This document shows positions 30,566 to 38,159 of a DNA stretch of 64,000 nt, piece after piece (the first letter of the stretch is position 1; every line of letters begins with the position of its first letter). The stretch covers positions 1 to 64,000 of IMG/VR virus record IMGVR_UViG_3300041586_000126, one strand, 5' to 3'. This DNA comes from a virus. A program made the translations under genes and the position numbers. The notes under the pieces were generated by a model. That model was not told the DNA's origin, did no database searches, and worked only from the letters and a program-made list of their open reading frames with translations.

Positions 30566-31249
30566 ATGGGTAGATATAAATTAACAAATAAATCAGAGGG
30601 AATGAGTAATGACGAATTTTCTAATGCAAAGGAACAAGATAGATTAGATGCTCACCCTGATAGAGATAAAATAATTAAAATGCGAGCTCTACTTAAAAAA
30701 GAAAAAGATGCTAGAGAGAATAATGTTGAAGAAGGTGAAGCTGTGGATTTAGCAATTGAAGCATCACAAAAAAAAGCAGGTATTCGTGAGAATGATATTG
30801 AAGATAATATAGAAAGGCGTATTGAAGACTTATCTCAAGAACCTACAAAACGTAAATTTCTAGATGATTTTTTAGATCTATATAAAGGATTAATAGGTGA
30901 AGATCCCTATTTTGTCAAATCAGTATTTAATTATTTGAATACTGGAATGGATAATCAAAACCAACAAAAAACCATGGGAGAATCATCAGATGGTTATGTA
31001 GAAGAAATTAGCGAAACCGATTCAAATGCCCTAGGTAGTATTGTAAAAATTCTAAGGGATAATCAGATATCAATAAGTGATATTAATGGTTTCTACAAAA
31101 CCCATAAACAGGATATTATAAAAGGAGATATAAATCCTTTTGATGAAGAAGATGTAATGATGAATTATAATGAATACAGTTCAATTAATTCTGAGGATTT
31201 TAGTGACCTAAGAGAACATTTTAGTAGATTCCTAAAACCCTACCAATAA
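30566..31249 (+). CDS. Hypothetical late protein, 227 aa
   Basis: Highly charged, helical and acidic (KEKDARENNVEEGEAVDLA, DNIERRIEDL), with no membrane or enzyme motif. Preceded by a late-type motif and followed by a terminator, so it forms a single late transcription unit, compatible with a virion or scaffold-like role. That role is inference. Confidence 0.7.
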   Translation: MGRYKLTNKSEGMSNDEFSNAKEQDRLDAHPDRDKIIKMRALLKKEKDARENNVEEGEAVDLAIEASQKKAGIRENDIEDNIERRIEDLSQEPTKRKFLDDFLDLYKGLIGEDPYFVKSVFNYLNTGMDNQNQQKTMGESSDGYVEEISETDSNALGSIVKILRDNQISISDINGFYKTHKQDIIKGDINPFDEEDVMMNYNEYSSINSEDFSDLREHFSRFLKPYQ

Positions 31250-31275
31250 TATATTTTAAAATTATTTAAAAAAGG

Positions 31276-31308
31276 GTGGGTATCATTAGGATACCCACTA
31301 CTATTTTT
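31276..31308 (+). terminator. Intrinsic terminator after 30566-31249
   Basis: Stem GTGGGTATC (31276-31284) / GATACCCAC (31290-31298), 5-nt loop, then TACTATTTTTG. Confidence 0.7.
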
Positions 31309-31319
31309 GTATATTAACG
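31287..31319 (+). promoter_or_regulatory. Promoter overlapping the terminator
   Basis: -33 TAGG (31287-31290) lies in the loop and right arm; 19-nt spacer; -7 TATATTAACG (31310-31319). Gene start at 31337. Confidence 0.55.
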
Positions 31320-31336
31320 TATTAAATAAAGGTATA

Positions 31337-31486
31337 ATGAGAAAAGTTAGAGAATATAAAGGTTGTGAATTTGAGTCTCCTATGTTTAGACAAATAATGG
31401 CAGAAAGGGAGAAGGGGTTAAATGGATCTTCAATAATGGATGGTACATTTGAATATAAACCCAAAAGAGGAAAGCATAAAATATAA
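31337..31486 (+). CDS. Small hypothetical protein, 49 aa
   Basis: Starts MRKVREYKGCEFESPMF and ends in KRGKHKI. Basic; no family recognised. First gene of a run of small, overlapping genes up to 32877. Confidence 0.65.
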   Translation: MRKVREYKGCEFESPMFRQIMAEREKGLNGSSIMDGTFEYKPKRGKHKI

Positions 31487-31505
31487 TCACTTAAATCAAC
31501 ATAAC

Positions 31506-31661
31506 ATGAACCCAGATGAAAGAAAACTAAAATTGGACGAGCTAAGATTAAAAATAACAGCATATAAACTCCAGCAAAACCCACTCTTAGGTAATAATAA
31601 ATATAATATTCAAAAACTACAACAAGAGATAGATAATCTCCCTCCAAAAAATAATATATGA
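31506..31661 (+). CDS. Small helical protein, 51 aa
   Basis: MNPDERKLKLDELRLKIT is coiled-coil-like. I use ATG 31506 although the frame is open further upstream, because that region lies inside the previous gene. ATGA overlap with the next gene. Confidence 0.65.
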   Translation: MNPDERKLKLDELRLKITAYKLQQNPLLGNNKYNIQKLQQEIDNLPPKNNI

Positions 31662-31867
31662 ACTATAACATAATATACAAAGACCAAAACGCATATAGAA
31701 TAGTAGACGAAATATCTATTTCTAACTTCCAAAATAAGGATGGAAGCATTCATCAACAGGTCTTAGGGATGTATGTTCACGACTTAAGATGTGATAGAGT
31801 ATTTCAAAAAGATAATAAGTTTTTGATATGCTCCCTAATCCCCGATGTTATATATGAAGAAGTCTAA
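31658..31867 (+). CDS. Hypothetical protein, 69 aa
   Basis: Contains YKDQNAYRIVDEISISNF and a CSLIPDVIYEEV end; probably a small alpha/beta protein. Overlaps its neighbours on both sides. Confidence 0.65.
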   Translation: MNYNIIYKDQNAYRIVDEISISNFQNKDGSIHQQVLGMYVHDLRCDRVFQKDNKFLICSLIPDVIYEEV

Positions 31868-32195
31868 CACTTGTAGTTGGTGTCACAAATCAACAGGATT
31901 ACCAGAGGTTTTTGCTTCTCAAGTCCCCATATTAGAATGGTTAGAGGAAAAAATAGACTTATATTGTAAATATAAAGATATTAGCCGAGATGAATTGTGG
32001 GGGGAAAATAGTGATTGGAGTCAATTAAATTTAGGTAAAAATTGGGAATCGGAGTTATTAGCTTATGATGAATTAGCCAATACAATCTCCAGAAGGGTTA
32101 TATGTAAAGAATGCCTAATTCAAGACGATGCCCTATTTAAAAAATACTATATAATGTTAGATGATGACGAGAATATAGAGTTTGAAGAACCTTAA
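31845..32195 (+). CDS. Zinc-finger-like protein, 116 aa
   Basis: CSWCH near the N-terminus and CKECLIQ near residue 97 form a probable split CxxC...CxxC zinc site around a helical Trp-rich middle. Start could also be ATG 31854. Function unknown. Confidence 0.68.
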   Translation: MLYMKKSNTCSWCHKSTGLPEVFASQVPILEWLEEKIDLYCKYKDISRDELWGENSDWSQLNLGKNWESELLAYDELANTISRRVICKECLIQDDALFKKYYIMLDDDENIEFEEP

Positions 32196-32196
32196 T

Positions 32197-32877
32197 ATGA
32201 TAAATAAAAGTGTTTTGATATGGGCTGGCTACTATGATGATAGGTGGAACGCAACAAATTGGATTGAAGGTGGGATTAATGATAGCGAGTATTCTATAAT
32301 TAAATTAGCCTATAAACTCCAAAGTAAAGGTTATGATGTAACAGTAGCTGGTAATGTTAAAAGTGAACTGTTATGGGGTATCAAATGGGTTAATGAAGAT
32401 ATACTTTTATCAAATCGGGGTCCTAGAGGTTTAAATGAAGCATTCGATTTAAGAGTAAAAGATCACTATAACATACTAATAGGATGTAATTATATACACT
32501 TTATAAGACATCTAGAAGATGTAAATATCTCGTTTGATAAGGCATACTTTTGGATGCATCAAGATGGGTATTACCCTTGGTATAAAGGAAATGAATTAAA
32601 TCAATGTAAAGATTATTTTAAACACCCCAAACTAAAAGCTATAATAGGGATAAGTAAAACCCACGCTAAAACACTTAAAAAAAGTGCAAAAAATATATTC
32701 CACTACACACCCCTAGATTCTAATAAATACATACACTTTATTACACATCCACTTGATTTAAAGGATAATACGGAATCACAAACCCCACCATTAATGAACG
32801 AAACACTACATATGTGGTTAGAAAAATCAAATTGGGATTTGACCATGAATGAATGGATTAGTATGTTTGAGAATTAA
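32197..32877 (+). CDS. Glycosyltransferase-like protein, N-terminal fold only, 226 aa
   Basis: SVLIWAGYYDDRWNATNWIEG and GINDSEYSIIKLAYKLQ plus GYDVTVAGN match the N-terminal half of GT-B enzymes. The second half with the donor-binding Glu motif is reduced. About half the length of the enzymes at 21928 and 23391, so either a minimal relative or a truncated gene. ATG 32197 preferred over an upstream TTG at 32182. Confidence 0.6.
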   Translation: MINKSVLIWAGYYDDRWNATNWIEGGINDSEYSIIKLAYKLQSKGYDVTVAGNVKSELLWGIKWVNEDILLSNRGPRGLNEAFDLRVKDHYNILIGCNYIHFIRHLEDVNISFDKAYFWMHQDGYYPWYKGNELNQCKDYFKHPKLKAIIGISKTHAKTLKKSAKNIFHYTPLDSNKYIHFITHPLDLKDNTESQTPPLMNETLHMWLEKSNWDLTMNEWISMFEN

Positions 32878-32898
32878 AAATAGTAATGCATGTCATAT

Positions 32899-32930
32899 TT
32901 GGCTCCCCGCAATAGGGTTCGTATATTTAC
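32899..32930 (+). promoter_or_regulatory. Promoter for the gene at 32953
   Basis: -33 TTGG (32899-32902), 19-nt spacer with CTCCCC, -7 TATATTTAC (32922-32930). Confidence 0.78.
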
Positions 32931-32952
32931 ACATAAGTTAATAAATATTATC

Positions 32953-33084
32953 ATGAGCGGAAATACAAAGTTTTTTAATAGGGTGCTTTGCATACAAAAT
33001 TATTATGATATATATAATGAAGTTTATTTTTATAGGTTTTGGGTGCTTGGATTTTACTTTGATACTGACAAAAATTCTTTATAA
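32953..33084 (+). CDS. Small aromatic-rich protein, 43 aa
   Basis: MSGNTKFFNRVLCIQNYYD then FYRFWVLGFYFDTD: unusually rich in Tyr and Phe, perhaps membrane-associated. ATG 32953 lies 22 bases after a clear promoter, which supports the start. Confidence 0.6.
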   Translation: MSGNTKFFNRVLCIQNYYDIYNEVYFYRFWVLGFYFDTDKNSL

Positions 33085-33128
33085 CGGTTTGGGTATGGTT
33101 AGATTTTTAACGGATTAAATATAAAAAT

Positions 33129-33266
33129 ATGAATGAAGAAGCAGAATTTGCAGTAGAAATACTGAAAGAATACGCAAAACAAAACCAGGTATTACCAAGA
33201 AGTACTTGTGACTTATCTAAATTAGAGGAATGGCTAATTATAGAGCTACTTAGAGTTAAAAATTAA
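33129..33266 (+). CDS. Small acidic protein, 45 aa
   Basis: MNEEAEFAVEILKEYAK, then LSKLEEWLIIELLRV: two amphipathic helices. No family recognised. Followed by a TACCC/GGGTA hairpin at 33270-33287. Confidence 0.55.
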   Translation: MNEEAEFAVEILKEYAKQNQVLPRSTCDLSKLEEWLIIELLRVKN

Positions 33267-33392
33267 CTATACCCGTTGTTGTGGGTACGTTGTGCGAACA
33301 TAATTGACATCACTTAGATAATCATAGTGATAGAATGATACTAAAGCATTGTGCCTAACAAATTAGAATATGAATAGTAAAAATTACGGCTT

Positions 33393-33536
33393 ATGGATCA
33401 ATTACCTTTAGACTTTAACTTGGTTATGTTATTATATGACCTTGATGAATTATTGACATTATTAGAAACCGATACTAAAAAATGGCAATGGTTAATAGAT
33501 GAACTGAACAAACAATTAAAAGAACAGATTGAGTAA
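33393..33536 (+). CDS. Small acidic helical protein, 47 aa
   Basis: MDQLPLDFNLVMLLYDLDEL then KKWQWLIDELNKQLKEQ. No family recognised. Spacers on both sides contain a GTTGTGCG motif and hairpins. Confidence 0.55.
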   Translation: MDQLPLDFNLVMLLYDLDELLTLLETDTKKWQWLIDELNKQLKEQIE

Positions 33537-33555
33537 TTTTTATTATTTATATTCT

Positions 33556-33589
33556 GTGTTGTGCGGTCTTTTTAATGTCGACACAACGC
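33556..33589 (+). repeat. Hairpin in the spacer between tiny genes
   Basis: GTGTTGTG (33556-33563) / CACAACGC (33582-33589), 8 bp with one wobble. Its GTTGTGCG sequence recurs at about 33289. Confidence 0.45.
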
Positions 33590-33677
33590 ATTGTATAAGA
33601 AATGTTGATGTTAGCACCGATGTTCATTTGAAATACTAAATGGCTTTTTATTGGAATGGAATTAGTTAGAAATTAAG

Positions 33678-33932
33678 ATGAAAACAGAAGGAAATATGAT
33701 TACGGATTGGTTAGACCAAAACCGAAACCCAGAAATAGACCGTTTTATTGAAAAAAACCTTGCCATTACTGAAAAAATTCGTTTGGCATTAGCAGAAAAA
33801 GAGTGGAATTGGTATGGTAATGAGGTGAGGGAGTTAGAAGATATAAAAAGAATAAATAAAGAGGTTATGGGAAAAATGACTTTTACAAATCAATTCTTCA
33901 AGAACATTTTAAACACAACCCACATAAAATAA
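33678..33932 (+). CDS. Hypothetical protein, 84 aa
   Basis: Helical, charged (DRFIEKNLAITEKIRLALAE, REIEDI-type segments). No domain recognised. ATG 33678 or 33693 are both possible starts. Confidence 0.6.
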   Translation: MKTEGNMITDWLDQNRNPEIDRFIEKNLAITEKIRLALAEKEWNWYGNEVRELEDIKRINKEVMGKMTFTNQFFKNILNTTHIK

Positions 33933-33988
33933 TACGTATATATTTAACTTAATATGGCTAATATTAGTAATATTGGAATTAGAACATT

Positions 33989-34174
33989 ATGGAGAAGAAT
34001 AGAAAAGAAATCATAGCAAAATTAAATATACTTGCTAATGGTAATAAAAGCCAATGGTTTGCAGATGCCACTTGGAGAGCAGAAAATAGTGTATGGTTGA
34101 TAAAATTACAAGCCACCACTATAAAAATTTTAAGGGCATTAAGAAAGAATAATACACACACAAAACAACATTAA
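33989..34174 (+). CDS. Small basic protein, 61 aa
   Basis: MEKNRKEIIAKLNILANGN, then WRAENSVWLIKLQATTIKIL and a basic tail. Possibly nucleic-acid binding; no family recognised. Confidence 0.55.
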   Translation: MEKNRKEIIAKLNILANGNKSQWFADATWRAENSVWLIKLQATTIKILRALRKNNTHTKQH

Positions 34175-34203
34175 TAATTAATAATTAAAATTCGGTAAAA
34201 CAC

Positions 34204-34350
34204 ATGAGTAAATCAAGCCCAAAACAACGGTTGACACAATTAGTAGAATGGATGTCTACATTGAAACCACAACGTAGTAGACCAATTAAAAACGAGGATA
34301 CTAAACAACCACCAACACGTAGTTATAATGTTAGAATAAAAAATATGTAA
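34204..34350 (+). CDS. Small basic protein, 48 aa
   Basis: MSKSSPKQRLTQLVEWMS then a Pro/Arg-rich basic tail. Stop overlaps the next start (TAATG), so it is translated with 34350-34754. Confidence 0.58.
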   Translation: MSKSSPKQRLTQLVEWMSTLKPQRSRPIKNEDTKQPPTRSYNVRIKNM

Positions 34351-34754
34351 TGGAAAGTAATCTTAAAGTATGGAATGAAGTATTTACTATATTGGCTTGG
34401 AATTGTAAAGCGGATAAATCTGGTAAAATGATTTTGGATAAGGGTATTTACTACAACGATGTTTTATCAAAGTATTGCATTACTGAAAGAACTAGCGAGA
34501 TAAGTGAAGTAGAAATATATAAAAAAGTATATGCAACAACAACACTAAAAGATCTGGCAATGGTAATCCTGGAGATAAGTCGAGATGGGATAATATCAGA
34601 TAACAACAAACAATACGATGCATTAGTAATGGTACATCAGTGCATCAACTTCAGTCTAGCTATACCGAATACATTAATGCGTGGGTATGGAATACGAGCA
34701 CAGGCAACGATGTTGGGTGTACAAAATGATATATTAAAAGTAATAAGTATGTAG
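34350..34754 (+). CDS. Hypothetical protein, 134 aa
   Basis: Mostly helical, with EVFTILAWNCKADKSGKMI and LVMVHQCINFSLAIP. No domain recognised. Last gene before a GC-richer non-coding island. Confidence 0.65.
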   Translation: MESNLKVWNEVFTILAWNCKADKSGKMILDKGIYYNDVLSKYCITERTSEISEVEIYKKVYATTTLKDLAMVILEISRDGIISDNNKQYDALVMVHQCINFSLAIPNTLMRGYGIRAQATMLGVQNDILKVISM

Positions 34755-35145
34755 AGCATGTAGGTGTACGTAAGGGTACGTAAGGGTGTCCAACGATTCA
34801 AAGTGTGGGTAACGGTGGTGGATTGGTGGTGGTGGGAGTGTAAATTGATATGACATGTGGAAAGCAGTAGGGATGGTATGTGGAGTGGTGGAGGCGTGTC
34901 GCTAACCCATTCACACACCACACAACCACTCTTCGAAATCTCTAAAAATATATACGAACCACACATGAACAATGCATTATCCACAACCTACCCACAATAA
35001 AATTGAAGTATACTCTATTGCTACATGTGAACATTCTTTTTATTCACAATGTTTGGCGCCTCCAAATGTGAATAATGCAATACCCGCTACTTCGCGCGAG
35101 ACCGAATGTTTCATGTCCTGTTGTTAAATGCTTATGCGATAGGAC
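34755..35145. other. GC-richer non-coding island with strand-composition switch
   Basis: No convincing gene. The left part (to about 34905) is G/T-rich on the + strand, including GGTGGTGGATTGGTGGTGG near 34812-34832, which could form a two-layer G-quadruplex. The right part is A/C-rich (CACACACCACACAACCAC). The two halves can partly pair. Base composition differs sharply from the AT-rich genes around it. A promoter starts at 35146. Confidence 0.5.
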
Positions 35146-35177
35146 TTGGAGGCACCGGCAATTGTTCGTATATTTAC
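35146..35177 (+). promoter_or_regulatory. Promoter for the gene at 35200
   Basis: -33 TTGG (35146-35149), 19-nt spacer, -7 TATATTTAC (35169-35177). Confidence 0.8.
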
Positions 35178-35199
35178 ACCTAATAAAAAAATAAAGGTT

Positions 35200-35688
35200 A
35201 TGAGCAAGTCAAGCGAAATGTATAGTAAGTATGGAGTGGAGAAAGCAACAGCAATGCTATGTAAATCCGAAGATAATGATTGCGTTGTTAGAGCGGTTAT
35301 GAATGCATTTCAGGTTGATTATTTAGATGCACATAATTTTTGTGAAAACAAATTGCTACGCCAATACAAGATGGGAACATACGTTGATAGGTATTTACCT
35401 TACATCCACACCGCATTTAATAAGTCTGTTGTGAGACTGGGTGTTACACGTGGACTTAAGCATAAGGTTAAAGTATACAACAGCATTTTTGATAGAACTG
35501 CTACTAGTACTCAGATTAAACAAATACCAATGAAGGTAGGGGAGTTTGTTAAGGCAAACCCAACCGGGAATTTTTTAATCACAGTAAGAGGTCATGCGAT
35601 ATCGCTCGTAAACGGTGTAATATCAGGTAACAGGGGCGATGGATTGAAAGTAAATAGAGAAATAATGTCAGCATATAAAATTAACTAA
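35200..35688 (+). CDS. Possible papain-like cysteine peptidase, 162 aa
   Basis: The N-terminal NDCVVRAVMNAF places a Cys (28) at a helix start. Near the C-terminus GNFLITVRGHAISLVNGV presents His 132 in a strand pair, followed by an Asn/Asp (144/147). This Cys-His-Asp layout and spacing fit the papain-like/C39-like fold seen in small phage proteins. Substrate unknown. Start chosen from the promoter 23 bases upstream. Confidence 0.55.
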   Translation: MSKSSEMYSKYGVEKATAMLCKSEDNDCVVRAVMNAFQVDYLDAHNFCENKLLRQYKMGTYVDRYLPYIHTAFNKSVVRLGVTRGLKHKVKVYNSIFDRTATSTQIKQIPMKVGEFVKANPTGNFLITVRGHAISLVNGVISGNRGDGLKVNREIMSAYKIN

Positions 35689-35700
35689 ATAAATAATATT

Positions 35701-35841
35701 ATGATACATGAATTTAACAAGTGGATGCAACGGATTGGAAATGTTTATTACTCCGATAATAATAGAATGGCCGAGGCGTTTATACGTTTAGAGCAAACAC
35801 CATTACCGCATGAAAATATTATTAAGAATAAATGCAAATAA
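35701..35841 (+). CDS. Small hypothetical protein, 46 aa
   Basis: MIHEFNKWMQRIGNVYYSDN then a helical MAEAFIRLEQ. Follows the peptidase-like gene by 12 bases. No family recognised. Confidence 0.58.
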   Translation: MIHEFNKWMQRIGNVYYSDNNRMAEAFIRLEQTPLPHENIIKNKCK

Positions 35842-35843
35842 AC

Positions 35844-35875
35844 TTGGTTGAGCCAAATGATGTTCGTATATTTAC
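35844..35875 (+). promoter_or_regulatory. Promoter facing a structured RNA region
   Basis: -33 TTGG (35844-35847), 19-nt spacer, -7 TATATTTAC (35867-35875). Sequence from -33 to the leader is nearly identical to the promoter at 30053, yet no gene follows. Confidence 0.78.
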
Positions 35876-35889
35876 ACCTAATAAGAAAA

Positions 35890-36300
35890 TAAAGGTATAA
35901 TAATACAATTCGTAAGCGTATCCAAGCGGGCAGTAGGGGATAACGAATTAAAATAAATTGTATAATAAGCTAGAAATAGTCAACTTAAGATAAGGCTAGA
36001 GTAAAGTACGAAAGAATACCCGAAAGGGGAATAACGAAGCTCAGCGGTACCAATCAAACGCCTCCACGTGGCGGTACTGGAAAATGGTTATGAACCTCGG
36101 CCGAGGAAAGTAACCAAAACTAAGTTTGAATAATGGTAACTGAAGAATGTTGGTTCGATCCCAACACACCCCCACCATAAGGTGAAGCATTTAGGATACC
36201 GGATGCGTAAGTTATAACAGATCTGCAGGTCTAGAAGTGGTTTGGTTAAAGTCGTACAGGTACAGACACAAGGTTCGAATCCTTGCACTTCACAAATATA
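35890..36300 (+). ncRNA. Structured non-coding RNA region with two tRNA-like 3' ends
   Basis: No open gene. Stems in order: ATACAATT/AATTGTAT with TATCC/GGATA inside (about 35903-35963); CCCGAAAGGGG; GTACC/GGTAC enclosing CGCC/GGCG (about 36047-36077); GGTTA/TAACC enclosing the palindrome CCTCGGCCGAGG (about 36086-36115). Then T-arm-like GTTGGTTCGATCCCAAC followed by CACCCCCACCA (to 36177), and CAAGGTTCGAATCCTTG followed by CACTTCAC, which pairs with GTGAAG at 36182. Neither end has a recognisable anticodon arm at the right distance. Driven by the promoter at 35844. Confidence 0.55.
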
Positions 36301-36384
36301 AACCCCCTATATTCGTAGTCGCGAGTAGGGATGCTTCACAATGACGTGAAACCAAGCCGTGAGGGACTTGGTGGGTATAGTTCG

Positions 36385-36393
36385 TATATTTAC
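36385..36393 (+). promoter_or_regulatory. Promoter -7 element for the gene at 36416
   Basis: TATATTTAC with the usual AGTTCG before it and CACCTAATAAAAAAATAAAA after it. The TTGG (36368-36371) is only 13 nt away instead of 19, an exception to the rule. Confidence 0.6.
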
Positions 36394-36415
36394 ACCTAAT
36401 AAAAAAATAAAAGTT

Positions 36416-36772
36416 ATGAAATTCAAACAATTAAATACATCTCAAGATATGTTAAGTCTTAACCCATTACCAACACCATTATCGTTTAAGAAGATAGCAG
36501 ATACTATGGATGAAGGAGATGTAATGTCGTTTAGATATAATTCCACTGACTATGAGATGGAAATATTTCTAGTATCTAGTAATAAAAAATATATGCATGT
36601 AAAAACCCTACATAAAATAAATTCATTAAGAGGAACTATGAATGTGGGTGATATCAGCAAAACATATATTAAAATGTTTACACACAACATGATGGGCATT
36701 AAATCGAAAGCTAAAATACCGGTGGGCGAGATTACCGATGTTACGATAACAATAAGAAATCTAAGGTGGTAA
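36416..36772 (+). CDS. Hypothetical protein, 118 aa
   Basis: MKFKQLNTSQDMLSLNPLP, then a beta-rich body (YEMEIFLVSSNKKYMHVKT, VTITIRNLRW). Start placed after the promoter leader. No family recognised. Confidence 0.68.
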   Translation: MKFKQLNTSQDMLSLNPLPTPLSFKKIADTMDEGDVMSFRYNSTDYEMEIFLVSSNKKYMHVKTLHKINSLRGTMNVGDISKTYIKMFTHNMMGIKSKAKIPVGEITDVTITIRNLRW

Positions 36773-37128
36773 TGCATGCGGATGGACGTGGGTACTGAGG
36801 CGGTACTTACGCCTTATGTATTACGGGGGTGTAACGTACTGGGACGGTTATATCGTGGGCGGGCGGTACGGCGTATGCTGTGTATATCCATGCGCGCTGC
36901 TGTCCGTATATAACGTGGCGTGCGTAGAAAATGGTGGATGGTGACAAATCTATCTCGTACAACTTTACACCCCCGGGAAGTATATACAAATATACTACAC
37001 TCCCCACATTCTAAACCGCGCATTAGCGTTTGGTAAAAACCCAAAACCCAATCAATTCAGAATACCCAAAAAATCTCTCTCAAAAAATTTTTACGTAAGG
37101 AGAAACGGCCGTATCACCTTGCGTATAC
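36773..37128. other. Second GC-richer non-coding island between converging genes
   Basis: The left 170 bases are G-rich (GTGGGCGGGCGGTACGGCG); from about 36945 the + strand turns A/C-rich (ACACCCCCGGGAAG, CTCCCCACATTC). Frames are open on several strands only because stops are rare in GC-rich DNA. No convincing gene. It lies where the plus-strand gene at 36416 and the minus-strand operon converge. Confidence 0.5.
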
Positions 37129-37446
37129 TTATTTTTTCAATTGGGTTATAGATGTAAAACCATTCCAAAGTGGTTGTTTTGAAATTTCCATTAAATCTAC
37201 TTCTATATCTTCACTATCCAAAGTTATTTCAGAGATGGTTCCACCTTTTGTTTTATATTTTATCAGATATTTAGGTAGGATATTAGAATTATCAACCCAT
37301 TTCCAACCTAAAAGCAACCTACAAAATAGTCGATTAATGGCATTTGGTTTTGTACCTATATAAAATTCTAATTTCACACCTTCTCTATTACCTATTACAT
37401 AACCCCCAGCGTGTGTGTGTATATTTCTTGCTACAAATCCTAACAT
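37129..37446 (-). CDS. Hypothetical protein, 105 aa (minus strand)
   Basis: Starts MLGFVARNIHTHAGGYVIGN. Contains LLGWKWVDNSNILPKYLIKY and an acidic EITLDSEDIEVDL. No family recognised. Last of three genes in the only minus-strand operon. Confidence 0.7.
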   Translation of the reverse strand: MLGFVARNIHTHAGGYVIGNREGVKLEFYIGTKPNAINRLFCRLLLGWKWVDNSNILPKYLIKYKTKGGTISEITLDSEDIEVDLMEISKQPLWNGFTSITQLKK

Positions 37447-37466
37447 ATTATATTGTGGTTTATTTA

Positions 37467-37856
37467 TTACTTTAAACGTGATAATGTGAAATTTATCGAC
37501 GTGATTTGTTCAAAAATGTTTTCAAACGCTGTTGAATTCATTTTATCCGTAGCATTCACGGCATTTTTTTGATTATCCAAGAGTGTGTGGATGTGACTAA
37601 TTTTTTCTTCTAACGAGTGCATAATTTTAGCATCATTTTCCTCATATTTCTCAATAGAATGCTCGATATCCTCCAGTCTACTTATGATGTCAACGATATG
37701 TTTTTCTACATCGTTAAATCCCGTAGATGACGTAGAATTACCATTGTATATGTTGGTTTTTGAACCGAAAAACTTATAGTAAACGATAATAGCTAAGTTT
37801 ACCTCTAAAATAAATAAAACTGTTAGTAAAATGGCTGTGTAAGTGATAGTAATCAT
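37467..37856 (-). CDS. Membrane-anchored coiled-coil protein, 129 aa (minus strand)
   Basis: One N-terminal membrane segment (TAILLTVLFILEVNLAIIVY), then a Ser/Thr linker and a long coiled coil (SRLEDIEHSIEKYEEN to the end). The layout resembles spanin-like or envelope-associated phage proteins, but there is no specific signature. Middle gene of the operon, 12 bases after the thioredoxin-like gene. Confidence 0.7.
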   Translation of the reverse strand: MITITYTAILLTVLFILEVNLAIIVYYKFFGSKTNIYNGNSTSSTGFNDVEKHIVDIISRLEDIEHSIEKYEENDAKIMHSLEEKISHIHTLLDNQKNAVNATDKMNSTAFENIFEQITSINFTLSRLK

Positions 37857-37868
37857 AATTTTGTTGTT

Positions 37869-38159
37869 TTAAATTGTTTGGTTAATAATGTCGTGCTGTG
37901 TTAATTCTTTAATATAAACTCCTTTATTGAAAAATGCTATTGTAGGGTAGTATTTAATTACACCTGGTAAAAATTTGCAACTCTTAACGTGTTTTAGGGA
38001 ATCCACTATTATTATTGTGTGAATATTTTCTAATTTACGTAAATGTGGTAGGAGTTTTCTACAAGCACCACACCCATCGGATTTAAACATCACTATTAGG
38101 TTATCCATTCCCACGTAATGTTCTAAATCATCACCCTGTAATTCTATTATATCATTCAT
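37869..38159 (-). CDS. Thioredoxin-like protein, 96 aa (minus strand)
   Basis: Thioredoxin fold with CGAC at residues 30-33 after MFKSDG, and YPTIAFF supplying the cis-proline strand near residue 71. Unusual active-site dipeptide (Gly-Ala). First gene of the minus-strand operon, so it is read in the opposite direction from the other thioredoxin-like gene. I see no TWGG-N19-TATATT promoter upstream of it. Confidence 0.75.
   Translation of the reverse strand: MNDIIELQGDDLEHYVGMDNLIVMFKSDGCGACRKLLPHLRKLENIHTIIIVDSLKHVKSCKFLPGVIKYYPTIAFFNKGVYIKELTQHDIINQTI

Noticed and set aside
33240-33680. Integron attC sites
   Set aside because: GCCTAAC and GTTGTGC occur, but no matching pair of core sites with the right spacing and orientation.
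34637-34984. 115-codon minus-strand frame
   Set aside because: Half of it is antisense to the gene at 34350; the rest lies in the skewed island with low-complexity His/Thr/Ser codons.
36776-36913. 45-codon arginine-rich frame, and long minus-strand frames at 36807-37044
   Set aside because: All lie in the GC-rich island where stops are rare; codon use does not match the phage and several frames are open at once.
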